From assembly GCA_965213765.1 (NCBI GenBank), contig OZ243926.1, forward strand, positions 4,340,001 through 4,404,000: a stretch of 64,000 bases of DNA, given 5' to 3'. A program made the position numbers and the translations under genes. The first letter of the stretch is position 1, and the number at the start of each line of letters is the position of its first letter. Origin of the DNA: JAJDXO01 sp965213765 (GTDB taxonomy: Bacteria; Pseudomonadota; Alphaproteobacteria; Rhodospirillales; UBA2165). Below are positions 52,524-60,179 of this stretch, piece after piece. A model generated the notes under the pieces. The model was not told the origin of the DNA. It searched no databases and saw only the letters and a list, made by a program, of their open reading frames with translations.

Positions 52524-53564
52524 ATGAAATTCGGACTATTCGATCACGTGGACGTCAACAATCGTTCGCTGGCCCAGGAATTCGACGAGCGGCTGGAGTT
52601 TGTTTCCGCCGCCGATGAAGCCGGTTTCTACTGCTATCACGTTGCCGAGCACCACGCGACGCCGCTGAACATGGTGCCCGTACCGGGCGTCTATCTGGGC
52701 GCGATAGCCCGGGCGACAAAAAACATCCGGCTCGGTCCGCTGTGCTACCTCCTGCCGCTCTATACGCCCCTTCGTCTGATCGAAGAGATTTGCATTCTCG
52801 ATCACCTCAGCCACGGGCGACTCGATATCGGCGTGGGGCGCGGCGTGTCGCCCTTCGAACTCAAATATCACGATGTGGATCCGGACAAGACGCGGCCCGT
52901 CTTCCGGGAATGCCTTGAAGCGGTGGTTTACGGGCTGTCCCATGACGTGCTCGATCATCAGGGCGACAACTACTCGTACGTCGATGTGCCCATGGAGTTG
53001 AGGCCCCTGCAGAATCCCCACCCGCCGATCTGGTATCCGACCAACAACGCCGAAGGCGGGCAATTCGGCGGCGAGAACGGCTATCACTTCGTTACTTTGG
53101 GCGGCGTCGATTTTGCCCGGCCCGGGGTCGAGTCGTTCAAGGAGGCGCTGGCGAAGCGCGGCCGGCCGGGTGACGGCGGTGGTGGCGGTTTCAAGGAGGG
53201 CGCGGCGGTTGGCATCATGCGCCATCTGGTGATCGCCGAGACCGAGGACGAAGCGCTAAAGCGGGCCGAGCCCGCCTACCAGGCTTGGGAGGCGAGCCTG
53301 ACGAAGCTCTGGCGAGTCAACAAGGTGCCGGGTCCGAACATTGCCCAGTTCATTCCGCCGACGCTCGCCGAGGCGCAACAGCGGGGGTCGGTGGTTGTCG
53401 GTACGGCCGAGACGGTCAAGGAGACCCTCGCGGCGCATGCCGAAGCACTCGGCCTCAACTACATGGTCCTCGGTTTCTACTTCGGCGACATCGCCCACGG
53501 ACATGCCATGGAGTCCATGCAACGGTTTGCATCCGACGTCATGCCGGCATTGGAGACGATGTAA
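52524..53564 (+). CDS. LLM-class flavin-dependent oxidoreductase (second)
   Basis: A 346-residue luciferase-like protein: MKFGLFDHVDVNNRSLAQEF, then AADEAGFYCYHVAEHHATPL, NIRLGPLCYLLPLYTPLRLI and LSHGRLDIGVGRGVSPFELK, then NPHPPIWYPTNNAEG. The EHH and the GRLDIGVGRG loops are flavin- and substrate-site landmarks of the family. A glycine-rich insertion GDGGGGGFKEG lies near residue 220. The ATG at 52524 with a strong Shine-Dalgarno replaces a longer spurious frame. It is about 31% the length-matched style of the enzyme at 38781 by inspection only at these motifs, not a close paralogue. The electron donor and substrate are unknown. Confidence 0.87.
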   Translation: MKFGLFDHVDVNNRSLAQEFDERLEFVSAADEAGFYCYHVAEHHATPLNMVPVPGVYLGAIARATKNIRLGPLCYLLPLYTPLRLIEEICILDHLSHGRLDIGVGRGVSPFELKYHDVDPDKTRPVFRECLEAVVYGLSHDVLDHQGDNYSYVDVPMELRPLQNPHPPIWYPTNNAEGGQFGGENGYHFVTLGGVDFARPGVESFKEALAKRGRPGDGGGGGFKEGAAVGIMRHLVIAETEDEALKRAEPAYQAWEASLTKLWRVNKVPGPNIAQFIPPTLAEAQQRGSVVVGTAETVKETLAAHAEALGLNYMVLGFYFGDIAHGHAMESMQRFASDVMPALETM

Positions 53565-53667
53565 GCGGCAAATCCTTCAGTAGTGCTTGACGTTGCCGCG
53601 CCGTCAGACAATAAGAGCGCCGAATTCGGCCTTCACCGTCTCCCCGCCAGCCGAACCCGGAGCCACA

Positions 53668-54840
53668 ATGCCACACCTGATTTCTCCCCATGGTGGAGAC
53701 GGTCTACGCCCGTTGCTGATTGAAGCGTCCGAGCGCGAGGCGCGCCGGGCCGCCGCCGCAGGCCTTGCCCAAGTTCCCATGTCCAGCCGCGAGACATCCG
53801 ACCTCATTCTAATGGGCATGGGGGCCTATACCCCGCTGACCGGCTTTATGGGGGAGGCCGATTGGCGAGGTGTCGCCGGGGACATGAAAATGGTTGACGG
53901 AACATTCTGGCCCATTCCGATCACCCTGTCGGTGACCGGGGACCTCGCGGAGACCATCGGCGACGGGGATGACGTCGCACTGGTTGACGGCGAGACCGGC
54001 ACCGTCATGGGCACCATGGCGGTGTCGGAGCGGTACAAGCCGGATCACGCATTCGAGAATGCAAATGTTTTCAGGACCGGGGACCCGGCCCATCCCGGGG
54101 TTGAAAAGGTTCTTGGCCAGCCGCCGGTAAATCTCGGCGGGACGGTGACCGTCTTCGACGAGGGGCCGTTCCGGGCGCGGTATCCCGACCTCTGCGTTTA
54201 TCCCCATGAAAGCCGGGCGTTGTTTGAAGAATTGGGCTGGACCCGCGTCGCCGCCTTTAATACCCGGAACCCCATGCACCGGAGTCATGAGCATCTGGCA
54301 AAAATCGCCATTGAGGTGACCGACGGCGTTTTCATTCATCAGGTGCTGGGCAAGCTCAAGCCGGGAGACATTCCCGCGGAGATCCGGGTCAAGGCCATCG
54401 ATGCGATGATTAGTCACTACTTCGCCGGGGAAACCGCTATCCAGGCCGGCGTCCCCCTGGAGATGCGTTACGCGGGACCCCGCGAAGCTTTGCTGCACGC
54501 CGTGGTCCGGCAGAACTACGGTTGCTCGCATTTGATCGTCGGGCGGGACCACGCGGGCGTCGGAAGCTATTATGGGCCGTTCGATGCCCAGAAAATCTTC
54601 GACACCCTGTGGGAAGGCGCGATCGAAATTCATCCCCTCAAAATCGACATCACATTTTTCTGCACGGCCTGTGGCGGTATGGCAACGGCGCGTTCCTGCC
54701 CGCACGGCGACGAACACAAGATCCAGATCTCGGGGACCCGCCAGCGGGAGATGCTGGCCGGCGGCGAGGATATCCCGCCGGAGTTCAGCCGGCCGGAAGT
54801 GGTGGCTATACTGCGCGAGTTTTACGCCAATCGAAATTGA
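53668..54840 (+). CDS. sat: Sulfate adenylyltransferase (ATP sulfurylase, Sat type)
   Basis: Converts sulfate and ATP to adenylylsulfate, or the reverse in dissimilatory sulfur oxidation. It has 390 residues, the monofunctional homo-oligomeric Sat type. Signatures: MGAYTPLTGFMGEADW (PUA-like N-domain), AFNTRNPMHRSHEHLAKIA with the active-site HRSH, and HLIVGRDHAGVGSYYGPFDA. The C-terminal FFCTACGGMATARSCPHGD carries the cysteine set typical of bacterial/archaeal Sat with zinc. No APS kinase domain is fused. The ATG at 53668 is chosen by family alignment. A TPP enzyme and an FAH protein follow closely. Confidence 0.93.
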   Translation: MPHLISPHGGDGLRPLLIEASEREARRAAAAGLAQVPMSSRETSDLILMGMGAYTPLTGFMGEADWRGVAGDMKMVDGTFWPIPITLSVTGDLAETIGDGDDVALVDGETGTVMGTMAVSERYKPDHAFENANVFRTGDPAHPGVEKVLGQPPVNLGGTVTVFDEGPFRARYPDLCVYPHESRALFEELGWTRVAAFNTRNPMHRSHEHLAKIAIEVTDGVFIHQVLGKLKPGDIPAEIRVKAIDAMISHYFAGETAIQAGVPLEMRYAGPREALLHAVVRQNYGCSHLIVGRDHAGVGSYYGPFDAQKIFDTLWEGAIEIHPLKIDITFFCTACGGMATARSCPHGDEHKIQISGTRQREMLAGGEDIPPEFSRPEVVAILREFYANRN

Positions 54841-54857
54841 GCGGGGGGATCGGATCC

Positions 54858-56495
54858 GTGGCGAAACTGACCGGCGCGGCGGCGCTGACAAAATCAATCG
54901 TTGGCCACGGTGTCGATTCCATATTCGGGTTGCCCGGCGCCCAACTTGATCCGTTGTTCGACAGTTTTCACGCCGAGCAGGACCGGTTGCGCGTCCTGCA
55001 TACCCGGCACGAGCAGGGCGCGGCCTACATGGCATTGGGGTACGCCCACTCTACGGGCCGGGAAGGGGTGTGCACCGTCGTTCCCGGGCCGGGCGTGTTG
55101 AACGCCGGCGCCGCCCTGCTCACGGGATACAGTCTTGGCGCCAAGATGCTGTGCATCGGCGGGCAGATTCCCAGTTGGGGTATCGACAAGAGCATTGGCC
55201 TTCTCCACGAAATGATGGATCAGAAAGGAACGATGTCGGCAATGACCAAGTGGCAGGCCCGTGCCGATACCGTTGGCGAAGGACCTGGATTGATCGCCGA
55301 AGCCTTTCGCCAGATGAATACCGGACGCAGCCGGCCGGTGTTTATCGAGATGGCGACCGATATCATGCGTCAATCCGATGACGTCGAGCCGGCGAACCGA
55401 CCTGAAACCTATGATCAGCCGGAGCCGGACCCCGACCTGATCGAGCAGGCGGCCGCCTTGCTCGGCAATGCGGAGAACCCGGCGATATTTGTCGGCGGCG
55501 GCATCTTCGGTGCCGAGGAGGAATTGCTCCAGCTGGCGGAAGAGTTGCAGGCACCCGTCTTCATGAGCGCCCAGGGCCTCGGTGCGGTGGACGGCCGCCA
55601 CCCTCTGGCGCAGAACCTGATCGCGGCGTCACACACGTGGCCCAAGGTCGATGTGGCGCTGGCGGTCGGGACGAAATTTCTGCTGCCCATTACCCAGTGG
55701 GGATGGGACGACGATGTCAAACTGATCCGGGTCGACCCCGACGCGGAGCAATCGGTGGCGCGCTGGCAACCCGATATCCATCTGGTCGCGCACGGCAAAC
55801 CCAGCCTTGCCGCCATGGTGGATCGTTTGGGCCGTCACAACCGGTCCAGGACGCCGCGCGAAGACGAGTACCGCGATCTCAAGAACGCAGCCGACAAGGA
55901 ACTTGCCGAAGCGCTGCCCGGACAAGTGGCCTATGGCCGGGTCATTCGCGATCGGCTGCCTGATGACGGCATTGCCTGCTTCGGCGTTACCCAAATGGGC
56001 TTTTACAGTTGGTGGGGCTTCCCGACATATTCGCCCAGGACCAATTTGCAGCCCGGGCTCCAGGGAACGCTCGGATACAGCTTCCCGACGGCGCTCGGCG
56101 CGCAGGTGGCGCATCCGGACAAGAAAGTGGTCTGCGTCGCCGGTGACGGCGGCTTTATGTTCGGAGCGACCGAACTCTCGACGGCCATCCGTCACGGGAT
56201 CAATCTGGTCACCTTGATTTTCAACAACAATGCATACGGTAACGTGCAGAAGCTGCAGACCCTCGATTTTGGCGGACGGCTGATTGCTTCGGACTTGGCG
56301 AACCCGGATTTCGTGAAATTCGCCGAATCCTTTGGTGCGATGGGGCTGAGGGCGGAGAGCCCCGAGGATCTGGGGGACAGGCTCGATGAAGCGTTTGCCG
56401 CCGACGCGCCCGTGCTGATCGACGTGCCCTTCGATGAACTGCCCGACTGGAGGCCGCTGGAGCGGCGTTACCGGATGCGCGGCAACGCGGACTGA
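54858..56495 (+). CDS. Thiamine-pyrophosphate-dependent enzyme (acetolactate synthase-like)
   Basis: A 545-residue TPP enzyme with the three-domain order of the acetohydroxyacid synthase/benzoylformate decarboxylase family. N-terminal: SIFGLPGAQLDPLFDSFHAE and the catalytic glutamate in LHTRHEQGAAYMALGYAHS. Central: PAIFVGGGIFGAEEELLQLA. C-terminal TPP motif: VAGDGGFMFGATEL up to LIFNNNAYGNVQ. It is not clearly IlvB, as the FAD-region signature is weak. Linked to sat by a 17-bp gap, and to an FAH hydrolase downstream, it may act on a keto- or sulfo-acid (inference). It starts with GTG at 54858. Confidence 0.88.
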   Translation: MAKLTGAAALTKSIVGHGVDSIFGLPGAQLDPLFDSFHAEQDRLRVLHTRHEQGAAYMALGYAHSTGREGVCTVVPGPGVLNAGAALLTGYSLGAKMLCIGGQIPSWGIDKSIGLLHEMMDQKGTMSAMTKWQARADTVGEGPGLIAEAFRQMNTGRSRPVFIEMATDIMRQSDDVEPANRPETYDQPEPDPDLIEQAAALLGNAENPAIFVGGGIFGAEEELLQLAEELQAPVFMSAQGLGAVDGRHPLAQNLIAASHTWPKVDVALAVGTKFLLPITQWGWDDDVKLIRVDPDAEQSVARWQPDIHLVAHGKPSLAAMVDRLGRHNRSRTPREDEYRDLKNAADKELAEALPGQVAYGRVIRDRLPDDGIACFGVTQMGFYSWWGFPTYSPRTNLQPGLQGTLGYSFPTALGAQVAHPDKKVVCVAGDGGFMFGATELSTAIRHGINLVTLIFNNNAYGNVQKLQTLDFGGRLIASDLANPDFVKFAESFGAMGLRAESPEDLGDRLDEAFAADAPVLIDVPFDELPDWRPLERRYRMRGNAD

Positions 56496-56515
56496 ACCGA
56501 ACGACGGAGATACGC

Positions 56516-57370
56516 GTGAGACTCATTTCCTATGAACTGAATGGCGCCGAGGGCGTCGGCGTCATGGTTGACGACAGCGGTTTCGTGCCGGCCGCGGGTG
56601 CCGCCTCCGATTTGCCCGCCACGATGCTGGGGTTGCTGGAACAAGATGGCGCCATCGACGCCTTAAAAGGCGCCGCCGATGGAAAGCCCGCCGAGATGAC
56701 TCTCGCGGACGTGAAGCTGTTGCCCGTGGTCCCCAATCCCAAGGCCATCTGGTGCGTCGGGGTCAACTACAAAGAGCACCAGGATGAGACCGGGCGAGGC
56801 GCCCAGGAAGAGCCGATGATCTTCCTGCGTATCGCCGAGGCCCAGATCGCCCACGGCGACCCCATGGTTCGCCCGAGTTTCTCCGATACGCTGGACTGGG
56901 AAGGTGAGCTTGCGGTCATTATCGGCAAGCGGGGCCGCGCCATCCCCAGGGAAAAGGCGTTTGATCACATTGCAGGCTATTCCATCTACAACGATGGCAC
57001 GGTCCGCGAATGGCAGCGGCACACCAGCCAATTCGTACCGGGTAAGAATTTTCAGGACACGGGCGGGTTTGGTCCGTGGATGGTGACCCCCGACGAGTTT
57101 GGTGATCCCTACGCCCATGAACTGACCACCCGGATCAATGGCGAGCAGGTTCAGCACACCGGCATCGCCGCGATGGATCACAAGATCGACAAGCTGATCA
57201 ACTACCTGTCGACGGCCATTGCCTTGAACCCGGGCGACGTCATTGCCACCGGAACGCCGGGCGGGGTCGGTTCGCGCCGCGACCCGCCCTGGTACATGAA
57301 ACCGGGTGACGTCTGCACCGTCGAGATCACCGGGATCGGCGTACTCGAAAACCCGGTGATCGACGGCTGA
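56516..57370 (+). CDS. Fumarylacetoacetate hydrolase family protein
   Basis: A 284-residue FAH-fold enzyme: KAIWCVGVNYKEHQDETGRG, LDWEGELAVIIGKRGRAIPR (two metal glutamates), GYSIYNDGTVREWQ with the third ligand, KNFQDTGGFGPWMVTPDEFG, and GDVIATGTPGGVGSRRDPP. This is the short FAH type with the full GTPGGVG loop, unlike the longer protein at 7750. Relatives hydrolyse ring-cleavage products or decarboxylate oxaloacetate-like acids. It starts with GTG 20 bases after the TPP enzyme. It ends three bases before the convergent GrdB-like selenoprotein gene. Confidence 0.9.
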   Translation: MRLISYELNGAEGVGVMVDDSGFVPAAGAASDLPATMLGLLEQDGAIDALKGAADGKPAEMTLADVKLLPVVPNPKAIWCVGVNYKEHQDETGRGAQEEPMIFLRIAEAQIAHGDPMVRPSFSDTLDWEGELAVIIGKRGRAIPREKAFDHIAGYSIYNDGTVREWQRHTSQFVPGKNFQDTGGFGPWMVTPDEFGDPYAHELTTRINGEQVQHTGIAAMDHKIDKLINYLSTAIALNPGDVIATGTPGGVGSRRDPPWYMKPGDVCTVEITGIGVLENPVIDG

Positions 57371-57373
57371 CGC

Positions 57374-58576
57374 TTAGGGTAGGCGTCCGCCGGGCGCGAC
57401 GCCCCAAGCCATATCAACGATTTTCTCGTCCGCGGCCTCATCGCAGGCCTTCTTGAACGCGGCCATCACCTTGGCGCCGGTGGTTTCGTTCCAGAACCAA
57501 TCGGCGATCTGCATGCTCGACGCGATGCAGCCTTCGGCCGCCATGGCCTCCGAGTAGTAGGCCTTGAAGTCCTCGCCGGCGAGCTTCAGCGCCATGGCCA
57601 GCGGGAACTCCGGATTGGGACTGCGGATACCCTCGTCCTCGACGAAGGCCAGGAGCAACTCGCTCGCCATCTCGATATTCATTCCGCTGACACCGACGGT
57701 GGTTCTGCCGCGGCGCGCCTTGGCCTTCTCATAGGCCGGACGGAGGACTTCGATCTCGGCGTTCATCGCAGCTCTGAGGCCGGCCAGATCATCGGTGTCC
57801 TCAAACGCCGGCGGCAGCTCGATGGCGCAGGTCCAACCGTCAGCCGGCTTGCCGTCCGGCGGGTCATCGCCGAAGTCCGCCAGCACGGGCCCCGAGGGGC
57901 TCTCCATGAGTTTGAGTTGCTGCTTCAGCACCTGTTTCTGGAACTCGCCGTCGGTCGGTGCGCCATAAGGGCGGCCCAACTCAAATGGCACGGCGAGACC
58001 CCTCGGCACGCCGATCTTCTCGGTATGGAGCTTGATCAGGCTGATGATCGCCGTCACAAAGCCTTCCCGCTCAAGGTAGTTGGCCAGCACGCTCACGGCG
58101 CGCGTGCACATGGGTCAGACGCCCGATAAGGCGACCGCGTCGACGTTGTCCTCTTTGAGAATTGCCGCGACCTCCTTGGCATTCTGCTCCATGCCGGTGG
58201 GGTCGGTCGCGCCCATGAACGAGACATGATTCTTCGCGATTGAGCCGATGAAGCCTTCTTCGGCGAGTTCCCTAATTCGATCGATCGGGAAGGACACGTT
58301 GATGTCTTCCTGAAATCCCGACCGGTCATAGTTGGACGAAACGTGGCTCATAAACAGGTCCGCGCCGTCCGTCTCGGAAGGAATGACGCGATAATCCGCA
58401 TCGCCTCTGAAAAACGGGCGGTCGGTTTTGAGATGAAGTCCGGCGGAAGAGACAATCGCCACCCGCATTTCGCTGAGCGGTTTCGCCTCGTTCCAGGCAC
58501 TACTCCCGACCTCCGGCATTACGAGGTCGGTCATCCGCTGCGCCATCGCGGGCGCCAGCGCGTCCATCCTAACCAT
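57374..58576 (-). CDS. GrdB/PrdB-family selenoprotein (in-frame UGA at 58115-58117 as selenocysteine, UxxC)
   Basis: Reading through one TGA gives 400 residues with selenocysteine at 154: VDAVALSGV-U-PMCTRAVSVLANYLE. The family motif in reductase B proteins is U-x-x-C at the end of a strand; here it is UPMC. The N-terminal part matches PrdB/GrdB: MRVAIVSSAGLHLKTDRPFF, DYRVIPSETDGADLFMSHVS, INVSFPIDRIRELAEEGFIG and HVSFMGATDP. Known members reduce glycine, betaine, sarcosine or D-proline in clostridia; this proteobacterial form has an extra C-terminal helical region (ADWFWNETTGAKVMAAFKKA) and no partner subunits nearby, so the reaction is unknown. The ATG at 58574-58576 follows GGAG. It is divergent from selA. 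Confidence 0.85.
58084..58113 (-). promoter_or_regulatory. Candidate bacterial SECIS hairpin for the GrdB-like selenoprotein
   Basis: On the minus strand a perfect six-pair stem GCACGC / GCGTGC (58102-58107 with 58087-58092) encloses a nine-base loop GCGCCGTGA; CCA (58111-58113) pairs with TGG (58084-58086) below a bulge. The loop starts about 13 bases after the UGA, slightly closer than usual. The loop end CCGTGAG equals that of the AhpD-like candidate. Confidence 0.5.
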
Positions 58577-58751
58577 GTATCACTCCATCCAATGAGTTAA
58601 CGAATTCGCTGGCGGGACTAGATCGGAATTCAAAATTCCTGTCAAACCCCACTCTCCCTTTGGTGCGCTTGCCACTATTCGGGAACCTTGACGGACCCAA
58701 ATCGGCGAAATAGCCTCCGGGGACTCAGGGAAATCGGGCGTCTGTTTGACC

Positions 58752-60179
58752 ATGACAGAGACCTCCAAACCGCTGCGGGCCGTGTTGCCGTCGGTAGATA
58801 AACTGCTGCGCCATGATGATGGCCGGGCGCTGGCCGAGGCCTACGGCCGTGCGGCGACCACGGATGCCGTCCGCGCCGTCATCGACGAATTGCGGCAACG
58901 AATCCTCGGCGCCGGCGAGGATGCCGATACCGCGGAAGAGGCCGTGCTGGCTTCCGTCGCGGATCTGTTGGCGGCGAAATCGGCGCCGTCGCTCAAAAAA
59001 GTCTTCAACCTGACGGGCACGGTCCTGCACACCAACCTGGGCCGCGCACCCCTGCCGCGGGAGGCGATCGAGGCCATGACCCTCGTAGCCGGCGGCGCCT
59101 CCAACCTGGAATACGATTTGGAAGGCGGTAAGCGGGGCGACCGGGACGTTCACGTGGATGAGTTGTTGGCCGAGCTGACCGGCGCCGAGGCGGCGACGGT
59201 GGTGAACAACAACGCGGCGGCGGTCCTGCTGGTCCTCAATACGTTGGCCAAGGGCAAGGAGGTTCCCGTTTCCCGCGGCCAGCTGGTGGAGATCGGCGGC
59301 TCGTTCCGCATGCCCGACATTATCCGCCGGGCCGGCTGCAAAATGCATGAGGTCGGGACCACCAACCGGACACATCTTAAGGATTTCGAAGAGGCCATCA
59401 GCGACAAGACGGCGTTGTTGTTGAAGGTCCATACCTCCAATTACGAGGTGCAGGGCTTCACCAAGGAGGTGAGCGACACTGAACTCGCCGCGCTGGCACG
59501 GAAACACGGCATTCCCTGCGTTGATGATTTAGGCAGCGGCACGTTGGTGGACCTCACTCAATTCGGCCTGCCCCACGAACCGACGGCGGCGGAAGCGTTG
59601 GCCCACGGCATGTCCGTGGTGACGTTCTCCGGCGACAAGCTGCTGGGCGGGCCGCAGGCCGGCATGATCGTCGGCAAAAGGGAACTCATCGACAAGATCA
59701 AGAAGAACCCGATGAAGCGGGCCTTGCGGATCGACAAGGTGACCATGGCGGCGCTGAGCGCCGTGCTCCGCCTCTATCTCGATCCCGACCGCCTCGCGGA
59801 GCGCATGCCGGCGCTCAGGCTGCTGGCGCGCCAAGCCGATGAAATCGCCGCGACCGGCAAGCGGATCGTCGATCCGGTGTCCCGGGCGTTTGACGGGATC
59901 GCCGCCGTTGAGTTGGTCGGCTGCCAGAGCCAGATCGGCAGCGGTTCCCTGCCGGTGGAGCGACTGGACAGCGTCGCCCTCGGCATTACCCCGTCAACCG
60001 GCAAGCGGGGCGGCGGTGCCGCGCTCAATCGAATCGCCAAGGCGTTCCGCTCACTCCCCATCCCGGTCATTGGCCGGGTTCACGAAGGCGCCTTCCTTCT
60101 CGATCTCCGCTGCCTTGAAGACGTAGAAGCCTTCGTCGGCCAGCTCGACGGGTTGACGCCGGGGGGCGCGTCCAGGTGA
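58752..60179 (+). CDS. selA: L-seryl-tRNA(Sec) selenium transferase
   Basis: Converts seryl-tRNA(Sec) to selenocysteinyl-tRNA(Sec) with selenophosphate. It has 475 residues. The PLP lysine is Lys295 in TFSGDKLLGGPQAG, the same number as in the E. coli enzyme. Other marks are FNLTGTVLHTNLGRAPLP, the NNNAAAVLLVLNTLAKGKEV segment and CVDDLGSGTLVDL. I use the ATG at 58752 rather than the TTG two codons upstream. The stop TGA overlaps selB's GTG start by four bases (GTGA). The gene shows that this organism inserts selenocysteine; selD and selC are not in the window. Confidence 0.96.
   Translation: MTETSKPLRAVLPSVDKLLRHDDGRALAEAYGRAATTDAVRAVIDELRQRILGAGEDADTAEEAVLASVADLLAAKSAPSLKKVFNLTGTVLHTNLGRAPLPREAIEAMTLVAGGASNLEYDLEGGKRGDRDVHVDELLAELTGAEAATVVNNNAAAVLLVLNTLAKGKEVPVSRGQLVEIGGSFRMPDIIRRAGCKMHEVGTTNRTHLKDFEEAISDKTALLLKVHTSNYEVQGFTKEVSDTELAALARKHGIPCVDDLGSGTLVDLTQFGLPHEPTAAEALAHGMSVVTFSGDKLLGGPQAGMIVGKRELIDKIKKNPMKRALRIDKVTMAALSAVLRLYLDPDRLAERMPALRLLARQADEIAATGKRIVDPVSRAFDGIAAVELVGCQSQIGSGSLPVERLDSVALGITPSTGKRGGGAALNRIAKAFRSLPIPVIGRVHEGAFLLDLRCLEDVEAFVGQLDGLTPGGASR

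Noticed and set aside
58577..58751. Possible tRNA-Sec (selC) gene next to selA
   Set aside because: I looked for a long extra arm, TCA anticodon and TTCGA T-loop in this gap and in 62105-62123; none is present.
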